From Longimicrobiaceae bacterium (GTDB lineage: Bacteria; Gemmatimonadota; Gemmatimonadetes; Longimicrobiales; Longimicrobiaceae), in NCBI GenBank assembly GCA_036375715.1, contig DASVBS010000060.1:186001-250000 (forward strand): a stretch of 64,000 bases of DNA, written 5' to 3'. Shown here piece after piece: positions 44,022 to 53,322 of this stretch. The position numbers and the translations under genes were made by a program. A model generated the notes under the pieces. It had not been told where the DNA came from and did no database searches. It saw only the letters and a list, made by a program, of their open reading frames with translations. The stretch's first letter is position 1. Each line of letters starts with the position of its first letter.

Positions 44022-45320
44022 TCAGAAGAAAGAGCCGGTTCGCTCGATCTCCCGCCAGGCGATATCCCGGCGGAAGAAGCTCCGGTCGATGCGGATCCGC
44101 TCCGCGCCCCACCGGCTACGGGCAGCGGCCTCGCGTACCGTAGGCGCCAGAGCGGTCACCGCCAGGATGCGCCCGCCCGTCGTGACCAGCTTCCCGTCGT
44201 GCTGCGCCGTGCCGGCGTGGAGAACGAGCAGGTCACCGGCTTCGGTGACTTCCGGGGGGATGACCACCTCCATCCCTTTCGGGTAGGAGCCGGGGTAACC
44301 ATCCGCCGCCACGACGGTGGTCACCGCGGCGCCCGCGCGCCAGCGGAGACCATCGCGCTCCCAGCCGGTGAGCCCCTCTCCGCTCGCGATCGCCAGCATC
44401 GGCTCGAGCAGCGAGCTCTCCAGCAACGGCAGGACGACCTGGGTCTCCGGGTCGCCGAAGCGACAGTTGAACTCCACCACGCGTGGCCCGTCGTCCGTGA
44501 GCATGAGGCCGGCGTAGAGAAGCCCGCGGAAGGGCCGTCCCTCCTCGGCCATGGCCGCCACCGTCGGGCGCAGGATCTCCCGCGCGATACGCTCGAGCAA
44601 CTCCGGCGTCGCGATGGAGACGGGCGCATAGGCTCCCATGCCCCCCGTGTTCGGGCCGGTATCCCCCTCGCCTGCACGCTTGTGGTCCTGGGCGGGGAGC
44701 ATCGGTAGCACGCGCTCGCCGTCGGAGAGGGCGAAGACGGAAAGCTCCTCTCCCCGCATGAACTCCTCGATCACTACCGTGCGTCCGGCTTCTCCCAGGA
44801 CTGCTTCCGCGAGCAGCGACCGCACCGCCGAGACGGCTTGCTCCGTCGTCTCGCACACGATGGCTCCTTTGCCTGCGGCGAGGCCCGAAGCCTTCACGAC
44901 CAGCGGTCCACCGCGAGAGCGAACATACTGCTCGGCCGCCGCCGCGTCGTCGAAGGTCGCGAACGCGGCGGTCGGGATCCCGTGGTGCTGCAACAGGCGC
45001 TTGGTGAAGGCCTTGGAGCTCTCGATCTCGGCTGCGGCGGCGGTGGGTCCGAAGGCGGGGATGTCGCGCTCGCCGAAGCGATCCACCATTCCCGCGGCGA
45101 GCGGAGCCTCCGGCCCGACCACGGCGAGGTCGATCCGATGCTCCGCCGCCCATTCGGGCAGCACCTCGAGCTCCGTGGGATCGATGGGGATCGACTCGGC
45201 GATGCCCGTCGTGCCGCCATTGCCCCGGGTGATGAAGAACTCCGCCTCGGGGGCGTCGCGCCGCAGCTTCCACAGCAGGGCGTGCTCGCGCCCGCCATTT
45301 CCGACGATCAGGATCCTCAC
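44022..45320 (-). CDS. purD: Phosphoribosylamine--glycine ligase (PurD)
   Basis: PurD ligates glycine to phosphoribosylamine in purine synthesis. The 432-residue ATP-grasp protein has MRILIVGNGGREHALLWKL, GPEAPLAAGMVDRF, VVKASGLAAGKGAIV (ATP-binding), AQDHKRAGEGDTGPNTGGMG and VVEFNCRFGDPETQ. It is on the reverse strand between the mutM and Cys/Met enzyme genes and overlaps the latter by ATGA. No other pur gene is close. Confidence 0.96.
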   Translation of the reverse strand: MRILIVGNGGREHALLWKLRRDAPEAEFFITRGNGGTTGIAESIPIDPTELEVLPEWAAEHRIDLAVVGPEAPLAAGMVDRFGERDIPAFGPTAAAAEIESSKAFTKRLLQHHGIPTAAFATFDDAAAAEQYVRSRGGPLVVKASGLAAGKGAIVCETTEQAVSAVRSLLAEAVLGEAGRTVVIEEFMRGEELSVFALSDGERVLPMLPAQDHKRAGEGDTGPNTGGMGAYAPVSIATPELLERIAREILRPTVAAMAEEGRPFRGLLYAGLMLTDDGPRVVEFNCRFGDPETQVVLPLLESSLLEPMLAIASGEGLTGWERDGLRWRAGAAVTTVVAADGYPGSYPKGMEVVIPPEVTEAGDLLVLHAGTAQHDGKLVTTGGRILAVTALAPTVREAAARSRWGAERIRIDRSFFRRDIAWREIERTGSFF

Positions 45321-46492
45321 GCTTGTGCCACCTTGCTGAACGCCTGCTCCAGGTCTTCGATCAGGTCTTCCACTGCCTCCACGCCGCAGGAGAGGCGCAC
45401 CAGACCGTCAGTGACTCCCATCCTCTGCCGCCGATCGACGGGCACGGAGGCATGGGTCATCAGCGACGGCAGCCCGATCAGGCTCTCCACTCCGCCCAAC
45501 GACTCCGCCAGGGCAAAGATCCGCACGTTCTCCACCAGGGCCTTTGCGCGCTCCAACGAACCCATCTCGATCGAGATCATCCCAGTGAATCCGTCCATCT
45601 GACGGCGGGCGAGCTCGTGCTGGGGGTGCGATGGAAGACCGGGGTAGTGCACGGCCTCGACCTCACCGCGACCCTCCAGCCACTCGGCGACGCGCTGCCC
45701 GTTTTCGTTGTGGGCGCGCATGCGCAGATGCAGGGTCTTGGTGCCGCGGAGGACCAGCCAGCAATCCCACGGCCCCGGCACCGCACCGGCTGCGTTCTGC
45801 AGGAAGCGCAAACGCTCGTGCAGGTCGTCGTCGTTCACGACCACGAGACCGCCCACCACGTCGGAATGGCCGTTGAGGTATTTGGTGGTGGAGTGAACGA
45901 CGATGTCGGCGCCTAGCTCCAAGGGTCGCTGGTTGTAGGGCGAAGCGAAGGTATTGTCCACGCTGAGCCAGGCACCCGCCTCGTGCGCGATCTGCGCGGC
46001 CGCGCCGATGTCGGTGAGGCGCATCATCGGGTTGGTGGGGGTCTCGATGTGCACCAGCCTGGTATTCGGGCGTATGGCGTCGCGGATCTGGTCCAGGTCG
46101 TCGGAGTCGACGAAGGTGAACTGCAGACCCATCCGCTCCAGCACCTGTCGGAAGAGCCGGTACGTCCCTCCGTAGACACCCTCTCCGGAGACCACGTGGT
46201 CTCCAGCGGAGAGGAGCTTCGCCATGGTGTCGATGGCCGCCAGCCCCGACCCGAACGCAATCCCGTATTTGCCCGACTCCAGCGAGGCGACGTTGGCCTC
46301 CAGCGCTTCCCGCGTGGGGTTCTGCGTGCGGGCGTATTCGTAGCCGAGGTGCCGACCCACCTCGGGCTGCACATAGGTCGAGGTCTGGTAGACCGGCGTC
46401 ATGATGGCGCCCGTCGTCGGGTCGGGACGCTGTCCCGCATGGATTGCGCGGGTATCGAATCTGAGCCTGTCGTCGCGGTCGGACATCATCAT
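45317..46492 (-). CDS. Cystathionine gamma-synthase/lyase family PLP enzyme
   Basis: A Cys/Met metabolism PLP enzyme of 391 residues. It has THAIHAGQRPDP-type start (DTRAIHAGQRPDP), YEYARTQNPTREALEAN, GSGLAAIDTMAKLL, VDNTFASPYNQRPLELGADI and HSTTKYLNGHSDVVGG with the PLP lysine. Motif differences between synthase and lyase are subtle, so the reaction (cystathionine gamma-synthase, gamma-lyase or methionine gamma-lyase) is left open. Three ATGs stand at 46492, 46489 and 46486. It ends 4 nt into purD. Confidence 0.88.
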   Translation of the reverse strand: MMMSDRDDRLRFDTRAIHAGQRPDPTTGAIMTPVYQTSTYVQPEVGRHLGYEYARTQNPTREALEANVASLESGKYGIAFGSGLAAIDTMAKLLSAGDHVVSGEGVYGGTYRLFRQVLERMGLQFTFVDSDDLDQIRDAIRPNTRLVHIETPTNPMMRLTDIGAAAQIAHEAGAWLSVDNTFASPYNQRPLELGADIVVHSTTKYLNGHSDVVGGLVVVNDDDLHERLRFLQNAAGAVPGPWDCWLVLRGTKTLHLRMRAHNENGQRVAEWLEGRGEVEAVHYPGLPSHPQHELARRQMDGFTGMISIEMGSLERAKALVENVRIFALAESLGGVESLIGLPSLMTHASVPVDRRQRMGVTDGLVRLSCGVEAVEDLIEDLEQAFSKVAQA

Positions 46493-46616
46493 CGAAGTTG
46501 AGGGATCGTGCGGGCGGGAAGATACCCGAGGTCATCGGCCCGTCGCCACCCCCGGAGGCCGGTATCCGGCGCCACCCTGCTCCCCAAAGGCAGCGGCGCG
46601 GCTTCCAGGCGCGGCT

Positions 46617-48059
46617 TCATTGGATGAGGATTCTCGCCGGCTGCTTGTACGCCGCCAGCTGGCTGCGGCAGATCTCACGCACATCGTCCTCCGTGAGGCT
46701 CGCACCCGGTGCCACGTCCACCTGCAGGACGATTTCGTTCTCCCGCACCGGGTCGGGCTGCGCGTAGACGGTGGCTCGTGCGACCCGCTCGTCCCCCTCG
46801 ATCACCCGTTCCAGCTCGCGCGGGTAGACGTTGAAGCCGGAACGGGTGAACATGGCCTTGAGCAGACCGACGAAGCGGATGAAGCCGTCGGCCTCCTGCC
46901 GACCGAGGTCGCCGGTGCGCAGCCAGCCTCCCCGCGACGGTGGATGCTTCCGCGAGGAACCGTCGAGATAGCCCGCGAACACGTTCTCGCCACGCACGCA
47001 GATCTCTCCGACTTCGCCGGGTGGCAGGGGCTCGCCATGCGGGTCCAGGACGGCAACCTCCACCCCGGGAACCGGCCGGCCGAGGGTTCCCGGCCGGTTG
47101 GGCGGGTCCGGGGAATTGAAGAGGCAAACCGGACTCGCTTCGGTGAGACCGTAACCCTGGCGGAGCGGGATGCCGAGCTTCTCCTCCCAGCGGGTCTGCA
47201 CTCCAGGGTGGATAGGCGCACCTCCGGACAGGGTGATGCGGAGGGTGTGTGACGGGGTCGGGCTCCGTTCCAGCACGGACAGAATCCCCAGATACATGGC
47301 CGGTACGCCGGCCAATACCGTGACGCCCGTCTGCTGCATCAGCTCCAGCGTCCTCACCGGGTGAAAGCGTTCGACCGGGACGATCGCGGCGCCCGCGGCA
47401 AGCGCGGCGTTCAGACTCACCGTCAGGCCGAAGGCGTGCACCTGCGGGATGGCAGCGAGCAATCGGTCCTCCTCGGAGAGGCGCATCATCTCCACCGTCG
47501 AGCGGAGGTTGGCGAGGAGGTTCCGGTGGCTGAGCACCGCGCCGCGGGCGCGCCCTTCTTCCGCCGCGGTGAAGAGGATCGCGGCGGGCGCGTCACCATC
47601 CAGGGGCTGCACCGGCAGCATGTCGGCGGCCGGTAGCGGCAGGACACGCTCCTCGTGGTCTGTCACGGAGCGCACGGCGTCCGGCAGCGAGTCGATGATC
47701 AGGACTTGGGCATCCGGCGGAAGGAGGTGTCGCAGGGTCTCGGTGGTAAAGGCCGCGCTCACACCCGCGTCGGCGAATTGCTCCGCGACCTCGCGCGGCG
47801 AGTTCACCGGGTTGGTCATGACCGCGGTTCCCCCGGCGCCCAGCACTCCGTACAGGACGCTGGCGAATCGCGGCACGTTGGGCAGCAGCAGGGATATGCG
47901 CGTGCCTTCGAGCTGCAGGGCGACGAGAAGCCGGGCGATGCCGGCGGCTTCTGCCGCGAGCTGGCGATAGGAGAGGGTGAGCTCCGGCATCAGGATCGCT
48001 GGGCGGTGCGGATCTCTCGCCGCGCGGTCGAAGAGGACGTCGGTGAGGGCTGCGGGCAT
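46617..48059 (-). CDS. Degenerate AMP-binding (acyl-CoA synthetase-like) protein
   Basis: A 480-residue protein of the ANL superfamily. Motifs GYGLTEASPVCLF, GEICVRGENVFAGYLDG and RTGDLGRQEADGFIRFVG are clear. The phosphate-binding loop, usually TSGTTGxPKG, reads ILFTAAEEGRARGAVLSH (residues 161-178) and has lost its Ser/Thr/Gly pattern. The C-terminal A10 motif with the catalytic lysine is missing: the protein stops at YKQPARILIQ, and no frame after the stop restores it. It may bind AMP or act as a regulator rather than ligate. ATG 48059 was chosen; a GTG at 48116 would add 19 residues. Confidence 0.75.
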   Translation of the reverse strand: MPAALTDVLFDRAARDPHRPAILMPELTLSYRQLAAEAAGIARLLVALQLEGTRISLLLPNVPRFASVLYGVLGAGGTAVMTNPVNSPREVAEQFADAGVSAAFTTETLRHLLPPDAQVLIIDSLPDAVRSVTDHEERVLPLPAADMLPVQPLDGDAPAAILFTAAEEGRARGAVLSHRNLLANLRSTVEMMRLSEEDRLLAAIPQVHAFGLTVSLNAALAAGAAIVPVERFHPVRTLELMQQTGVTVLAGVPAMYLGILSVLERSPTPSHTLRITLSGGAPIHPGVQTRWEEKLGIPLRQGYGLTEASPVCLFNSPDPPNRPGTLGRPVPGVEVAVLDPHGEPLPPGEVGEICVRGENVFAGYLDGSSRKHPPSRGGWLRTGDLGRQEADGFIRFVGLLKAMFTRSGFNVYPRELERVIEGDERVARATVYAQPDPVRENEIVLQVDVAPGASLTEDDVREICRSQLAAYKQPARILIQ

Positions 48060-48271
48060 GGTTGCCGATCGGGTAGTGCTTGGGTCGTGGAAGTGCTTCT
48101 CCGAGTCCGCGTGCACAAGGTCTCATCGGGCGGGACCGCGAAGACCGGGCCGTACTCACACGTGGTTTCCGCACTTCGCTTGACTCGCCCCGACCCGGAT
48201 CTACATTCGGACCGCGCAGCGCGGCGCCCCCCGTCGCGCCAGCAGATCATTGTGAACGTCAAGGACGGGTG

Positions 48272-49642
48272 ATGGATACATCGAAGCTGATGGTGAGCGT
48301 CTCCGGAGTGCGCGGCCGCGTCGGCGAGGGGCTGACGCCGGAGGTCATCTCCCATTTTGCCGCGGCTTTCGGCGCGTATGCCGCCGCAAACGGCCCCGGG
48401 CGCACGATTGTGCTCGGACGCGATTCGCGCGTGTCGGGACCGATGTTCGCCCGCGCGGCCACGGCCGCCCTGCAATCCGTCGGCTGCGATGTGGTGGACG
48501 TCGGCATTGCCCCGACGCCAAGCATTCAGCTGATGGTGGAGGAGTTGGGGGCGGCCGGTGGCCTCGCGGTCACGGCGAGTCACAACCCGATCGAATGGAA
48601 CGCGCTGAAGTTCATCGGCCCGTCGGGCATGTTCCTCGATGCGGAACAGGGCGCGCAGATGCGCTCGCTGCTGGACGGGGAAATTCCACGGGCAGGTTGG
48701 GATGCGCTCGGGGAATACCGGCAGGATGACAGCGCGGTGGAGCGGCATCTGCGCAAGATCCTGGCGATCCCCTTCCTGGACGTGGTGAGGATCAGGTCCC
48801 GCCGCTTCAAGGTTGCCCTCGACTGCGTGCGGGGCGCGGGTGGCGCCATCCTGACCCGTCTGCTCGACGAGCTTGGCTGCGAAGTCGAGGCGATCAACCT
48901 CGAGCCGGACGGCCGCTTCCCGCGCGAGCCGGAGCCGATCGCGGCCAACCTGGGAGAGCTGGAAGCGCTGGTGCGCAGCAGCGGAGCGGTGGTGGGGCTG
49001 GCGACCGATCCGGACGTAGACCGCCTGTCCCTGGTCGACGAGAAGGGTCGCGCCATCGGAGAGGACTACACGCTGGCACTGGCTACGCGGCTGGTCCTGC
49101 GGCACCGACCCGGGACGGTGGTGACGAACCTCTCTACCAGTCGCCTGCTGGACGACGTGGCGGAGGCCGCGGGGGCTCGCTTGATCCGGGCGCCGGTCGG
49201 GGAGATCAACGTCGCGCGACGCATGGAGGCGGAGCGCGCCACGGTGGGCGGAGAAGGGAATGGCGGCGTCATACTTCCCGACGTTCACCTCACCCGGGAT
49301 GCGCCAGTGGCTGCGGCCCTGATCATGCAGATTCTCGCCGAAGAAGATCGCCCACTGAGCGAGATCGCCGCCGAGATCGGACACTACGAGATCGTCAAGG
49401 AGAAGCTGCCGCGTCCCGACGGTTCGCTGGAGGACGCGTACACCGCCCTGACCGTGGGACTGGCCGCTCCCGAGGCCGACCGCCAGGATGGTCTGCGGCT
49501 CTCCTGGCCCGCGCAGCGCCGCTGGGCGCACCTGCGGCCCTCCGGCACCGAGCCGATCGTCCGCATCATTGCCGAGGCACCTACCCGAGAAGAGGCTGAG
49601 GCGCTGGTGGAATCACTGCGCGCCGCCCTGCCCGCTTCCTGA
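48272..49642 (+). CDS. glmM: Phosphoglucosamine mutase (GlmM)
   Basis: GlmM converts glucosamine-6-phosphate to the 1-phosphate for UDP-GlcNAc synthesis. The protein (456 residues) has TGRGRVGEG-type start (SGVRGRVGEGLTPE), the phosphoserine loop AVTASHNPIEWNALKF, the metal loop GLATDPDVDRLSLVDEKG, GGEGNGGVILPDVHLTRD and the phosphate-binding LRPSGTEPIVRI. The loop and its order before glmS favour GlmM over phosphoglucomutase or PMM. Start ATG 48272; the frame is open to 48080 but has no homology before it. Confidence 0.9.
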   Translation: MDTSKLMVSVSGVRGRVGEGLTPEVISHFAAAFGAYAAANGPGRTIVLGRDSRVSGPMFARAATAALQSVGCDVVDVGIAPTPSIQLMVEELGAAGGLAVTASHNPIEWNALKFIGPSGMFLDAEQGAQMRSLLDGEIPRAGWDALGEYRQDDSAVERHLRKILAIPFLDVVRIRSRRFKVALDCVRGAGGAILTRLLDELGCEVEAINLEPDGRFPREPEPIAANLGELEALVRSSGAVVGLATDPDVDRLSLVDEKGRAIGEDYTLALATRLVLRHRPGTVVTNLSTSRLLDDVAEAAGARLIRAPVGEINVARRMEAERATVGGEGNGGVILPDVHLTRDAPVAAALIMQILAEEDRPLSEIAAEIGHYEIVKEKLPRPDGSLEDAYTALTVGLAAPEADRQDGLRLSWPAQRRWAHLRPSGTEPIVRIIAEAPTREEAEALVESLRAALPAS

Positions 49643-49665
49643 ATCACCCGAGAACACCAGAATCA

Positions 49666-51519
49666 ATGTGCGGGATCATTGGCTATATCGGCGGTCGCCA
49701 GGTCGCTCCGCTGCTGCTCGAGGGCCTTCGTCGTCTCGAGTATCGCGGATACGACTCGGCCGGCATTGCGGTGGTGTCGAACGGCGCTATCCAGGTGCGG
49801 AAGGAGGCGGGCAAGATCGCCGAGCTGGCGCGTCTGCTCGAGGAGAAACCGGTCTCGGGGGTGTACGGGATCGGCCACACCCGGTGGGCAACACACGGTG
49901 CGCCTACCACGAAGAACGCTCACCCGCATGTCGGCGAGAACGCCGACATCGCGCTGGTGCACAACGGCATCATCGAAAACGCCGCCACGCTGCGCCGCAA
50001 GCTCCAGGAGCTCGGACATCAGTTCACCTCGGATACGGATACCGAGGTCCTCGTGCATCTGATCGAGGAGAGCTACAACCGCACTGACGGACGTTCGGGG
50101 GAGTCCCTGGAGCGGGCGGTCGAAGCGGCGCTGAGCCAGGTGGAGGGCACCTACGGCATCGCGGTGCTGTCCACGCGTGACCCTCAGAAGATCGTCGCGG
50201 CGCGGTTGGGCAGCCCGCTGCTGATCGGCGTCGGCCCGAACGACGAGACCTTCGTCGCTTCCGACGCCGCCGCGGTGATCGCGCACACCCGCGACGTCGT
50301 CTATCTCGACGACGGTGACATGGCCACCATCACGGCGCACGGATACACGATCCACCGCCGCGGTCAGGGTCCGGTGAATCGGCCGATCAACCGCCTAGAA
50401 TGGGATCTCGGGGAGGTGGAGCGCGGGGGATACCCGCACTTCATGCTCAAGGAGATCATGGAGCAGCCCCAGACTCTGCGCGAGACCATGCGGGGCCGGC
50501 TGCTGGAGGAAGAGGGGACGGTGAAGCTGGGCGGCCTCACCGGGATGGACGAGGAGCTGAAACAGATCGAGCGCGTGATCATCCTCGGCTGCGGCACCTC
50601 GTGGCATAGTGGCCTGATCGGCGAGTACATGCTGGAGGACATCGCCCGCGTGCCGACGGAGGTCGAGTACGCCTCGGAGTTCCGCTACCGCCGACCGGTC
50701 ATCGAGCCGAACACGCTCGCCATCGCCATCAGTCAGTCGGGGGAGACGGCGGACACCCTCTGGGCGATGCGGGAGGCCAAGCAGCAGGGAGCCACCGCGC
50801 TGGGAATCGTCAACGTGGTCGGCTCCACCATCGCCCGCGAAACCGACGCCGGCATCTACTTGCACGCGGGTCCGGAGATCGGTGTGGCTTCGACCAAGGC
50901 CTTTACCTCCCAGGTGGTCGTGCTGGCGATGCTCACGGTCCATCTGGGCCGCCTGCGGGGAACGCTCCCCGCTTCCCGTGGCCGCGAGATCGTGCGGGCG
51001 CTGAGCCGGCTCCCGGAACAGGTAGCGGAGATCCTGGCGCTGGCTCCAGCCATCCAGGAGCTCGCCGAGGAATACAAGGATCACCCCAACTTCCTGTACC
51101 TCGGTCGCGGCTACAACTTCCCGGGGGCGCTGGAGGGAGCGCTCAAGTTGAAGGAGATTTCTTACATCCACGCGGAGGGATACCCGGCGGCCGAGATGAA
51201 ACACGGCCCGATCGCCCTGATCGACGAGAACATGCCGGTCGTGGTGATCGCCCCGAAGGACGCCGTGTACGACAAGGTCAAGTCGAACATCGAGGAGGTG
51301 AAGGCCCGGGGAGGTCGCGTGGTGGGCGTGATCACCGAGGGGGATACCGAGCTGCTTCGGCACCTGGACCACGTGATCCAGATTCCGCGGACCCACGACG
51401 CGCTCACTCCCATCCTGGCGGCCATTCCCTTGCAGCTGTTGGCGTATTACATCGCCGTACTGCGGGGGTGTGACGTGGATCAGCCGCGGAACCTGGCCAA
51501 GAGCGTGACGGTCGAGTAG
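49666..51519 (+). CDS. glmS: Glutamine--fructose-6-phosphate aminotransferase (GlmS)
   Basis: GlmS makes glucosamine-6-phosphate, the first step of the amino-sugar pathway. The 617-residue protein has an N-terminal class II glutamine amidotransferase (MCGIIGYIGGRQVAPLLLEG, with Cys1 nucleophile; GHTRWATHGAPTTKNAHP), then the two SIS domains (GTSWHSGLIGEYMLE, ISQSGETADTLWAMREAK and YIHAEGYPAAEMKHGPIALI). It is 23 nt downstream of glmM, so UDP-GlcNAc production and the Mur genes lie in the same window. No glmS ribozyme is visible in the short spacer. Confidence 0.97.
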   Translation: MCGIIGYIGGRQVAPLLLEGLRRLEYRGYDSAGIAVVSNGAIQVRKEAGKIAELARLLEEKPVSGVYGIGHTRWATHGAPTTKNAHPHVGENADIALVHNGIIENAATLRRKLQELGHQFTSDTDTEVLVHLIEESYNRTDGRSGESLERAVEAALSQVEGTYGIAVLSTRDPQKIVAARLGSPLLIGVGPNDETFVASDAAAVIAHTRDVVYLDDGDMATITAHGYTIHRRGQGPVNRPINRLEWDLGEVERGGYPHFMLKEIMEQPQTLRETMRGRLLEEEGTVKLGGLTGMDEELKQIERVIILGCGTSWHSGLIGEYMLEDIARVPTEVEYASEFRYRRPVIEPNTLAIAISQSGETADTLWAMREAKQQGATALGIVNVVGSTIARETDAGIYLHAGPEIGVASTKAFTSQVVVLAMLTVHLGRLRGTLPASRGREIVRALSRLPEQVAEILALAPAIQELAEEYKDHPNFLYLGRGYNFPGALEGALKLKEISYIHAEGYPAAEMKHGPIALIDENMPVVVIAPKDAVYDKVKSNIEEVKARGGRVVGVITEGDTELLRHLDHVIQIPRTHDALTPILAAIPLQLLAYYIAVLRGCDVDQPRNLAKSVTVE

Positions 51520-51571
51520 GCTCGTCGCCGCGGAGCAGCTCGCCCGCCGGCCATGGCGTGACCGCAGGATG

Positions 51572-51605
51572 CCGCCCCACGGCCCATCGCGGGGCGGTTT
51601 CGCTT
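51572..51605 (+). terminator. Probable terminator after glmS
   Basis: CCGCCCC (51572-51578) pairs with GGGGCGG (51591-51597), with a 12-nt loop and TTTCGCTTT after it. The stem is short and the T run is interrupted, so the call is moderate. It is followed by a 50-nt gap to dtd. Confidence 0.5.
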
Positions 51606-51651
51606 TCATCGGAGAGAAGCTGGAAGACAATAAGTTCGGAGAACGGCGGAG

Positions 51652-52089
51652 ATGCGTGTCGTACTTCAACGGGTGTCCCGGGCGCGCGTGACGGTTGACG
51701 ACACGGTGACCGGGGAGATCGGGCGGGGGCTGCTGCTGCTGGTGGCGTTCACTGAAGGGGATTCGGAGGAAGCGCTGCGCTGGATGGCCGACAAGGTCGC
51801 CGGGCTGCGGGTCTTCTCCGACGCGGAGGGGAAGATGAACCTGTCCGTCGATGAGGTCGGCGGCGGTCTGCTCGTCGTTTCCCAGTTCACCCTGTATGGA
51901 GACAGCAGCAAGGGCCGCCGCCCGAGCTTCATTCAAGCCGCTCCGCCGGATATCGCAATCCCGTTGTACGAGCGGTTCATCGAGCTGCTGCGAGAGCCCG
52001 GGCGCCATGTCGAAACAGGCGTTTTCGGAGCCATGATGAAAGTGGAGCTGGTCAACGACGGCCCCGTGACGCTGGTGCTCGAGCGCTGA
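51652..52089 (+). CDS. dtd: D-aminoacyl-tRNA deacylase (Dtd)
   Basis: Dtd hydrolyses D-aminoacyl-tRNAs, which prevents mis-incorporation of D-amino acids. The 145-residue protein has the two sequence signatures of the family: [19 protein letters not shown] (SQFTL) and [15 protein letters not shown] (NxGPVT-type), with the [12 protein letters not shown] start. It follows the glmS terminator region and precedes maf. Length and motifs are standard. Confidence 0.95.
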   Translation: MRVVLQRVSRARVTVDDTVTGEIGRGLLLLVAFTEGDSEEALRWMADKVAGLRVFSDAEGKMNLSVDEVGGGLLVVSQFTLYGDSSKGRRPSFIQAAPPDIAIPLYERFIELLREPGRHVETGVFGAMMKVELVNDGPVTLVLER

Positions 52090-52183
52090 GACCGGACTCG
52101 CGCGGCAAGAGTGGCGAGCACGCCGGATGCGGCTCGCGAGAGAGATCGTTACGCGTTATGCGCCCGCTGCCGACCACCCCTGG

Positions 52184-52795
52184 ATGATGAACCAAGCGCC
52201 CTCGCTGATCCTCGCTTCGCGCTCCCCTCGGCGCGCCGAGCTGCTCTCGAGGTTGGGACTGAGCTTCGAGATCGTTCCGGCCGAGATCGATGAGAGCTAC
52301 CGCGGCGACGAGATGCCGGCCGTGCACGCGGAGCGGCTCGCCCGGGAGAAAGCCATCGCGGTCGCCCGGGAATACCCTCACGCTCTGGTGATCGGGTCCG
52401 ATACGATCGTCATCATCGACAACCTCGTCCTCGGCAAGCCAGCCGATCGCGCCGAGGCGGTGCGCATGTTGCGCCGCCTGGCGGACCGGGAGCACGAGGT
52501 CTACACCGCGGTGGCGGTGGCGCAGGGCACACGGATTCATTCCGCCGTGGAGCCGGTTCGCGTGCGCTTCCGCCCTCTCGACGACCGTGAATGCGAAGAC
52601 TACGCGGACACGGGGGAGCCGATGGACAAGGCGGGCGCGTATGGCATCCAGGGCTTTGGCTCGGCGCTCGTCGAATCCATCCAGGGCGACTATTTCGCGG
52701 TGATGGGGCTGCCCGTCGTTCGCACCCTGGAGCTGCTGCGTCGGCACGGTTGGCGCTACGCTTTCGGACAGGGTCTCGTCCCCGCCACGCGGTGA
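52184..52795 (+). CDS. Maf-like nucleoside triphosphate pyrophosphatase
   Basis: Maf-family enzymes hydrolyse non-canonical dNTPs/NTPs and are linked to septum inhibition. The protein (203 residues) has LILASRSPRRAELLSRLGL (substrate loop), EIDESYRGDEMP, VIGSDTIVIIDNLVLGKPAD (GSDT metal motif) and AYGIQGFGSALVESIQGDYF. The start is uncertain: ATG 52184 gives the family N-terminus, and the longer frame from 52127 adds 19 unrelated residues. The YceF/YhdE subgroup cannot be told from this alone. Its stop overlaps a GTG that could start the next gene. Confidence 0.88.
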   Translation: MMNQAPSLILASRSPRRAELLSRLGLSFEIVPAEIDESYRGDEMPAVHAERLAREKAIAVAREYPHALVIGSDTIVIIDNLVLGKPADRAEAVRMLRRLADREHEVYTAVAVAQGTRIHSAVEPVRVRFRPLDDRECEDYADTGEPMDKAGAYGIQGFGSALVESIQGDYFAVMGLPVVRTLELLRRHGWRYAFGQGLVPATR

Positions 52796-52803
52796 GCGCT
52801 CCC

Positions 52804-53115
52804 ATGGGCTTTCTCTTCTGCCTCTGCCTCAGCCTCTCCCCGCAGGAGCCCCCGGACCACTGGTTCGCCGAGGACAAGGTCAAGCATTTCTTCACCTCCT
52901 TCGCTGCCACCACCATCAGCGCCAGCGGCGCGCGCATGCTCGGGTTGGATGCGCGCGCGGCCGCGTATGCCGGCGCGGGTGCCGCGGGGGCCCTGGGCCT
53001 GTGGAAGGAGGTGCGCGACTCACGGGTTCCGGGTGCCACCGCTTCGATCAAAGACCTCGTCTGGGATGGGGCGGGGATCGCCGCCGGAACCGCCGTGATG
53101 CTCCAGGTGAGGTGA
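52804..53115 (+). CDS. YfiM/DUF2279-like small protein
   Basis: A 103-residue protein with a short hydrophobic start (MGFLFCLCLSLSP) and the pattern DKVKHFFTSFAATTISASGA...GLWKEVRDSR and SIKDLVWDGAGIAAGT, which matches the D-K-x-x-H-F, G-x-x-K-E and D-L-x-x-x-x-x-G motifs of YfiM-type lipoproteins. ATG 52804 has GGTGAG upstream; the GTG at 52792, overlapping the maf stop, is also possible. The region 53116-53322 after it has no gene. Confidence 0.65.
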   Translation: MGFLFCLCLSLSPQEPPDHWFAEDKVKHFFTSFAATTISASGARMLGLDARAAAYAGAGAAGALGLWKEVRDSRVPGATASIKDLVWDGAGIAAGTAVMLQVR

Positions 53116-53322
53116 CCGGGCGGCCGAACTTCCGGTGGCCGCCGGCCAGAGTGTGTCCACAGTGCGTCGTCACGAGTGCAACCTGACCTCCCCCGAGGGG
53201 TAAAAGCCGACCTCCGGATTCGATTTCTGTCCGATCTGGCGCGAGGGTGCGTGCCCTTTCACCGTCCCTGATGCGGGGCTATATTGCGGGCATTCGCACG
53301 CACTCGTCTGGCGGAGGCCAAG

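Noticed and set aside
51520-51651. Possible glmS-type ribozyme or riboswitch around glmS
   Set aside because: No conserved core was recognised on either side of glmS. Only a terminator-like hairpin is visible after it.
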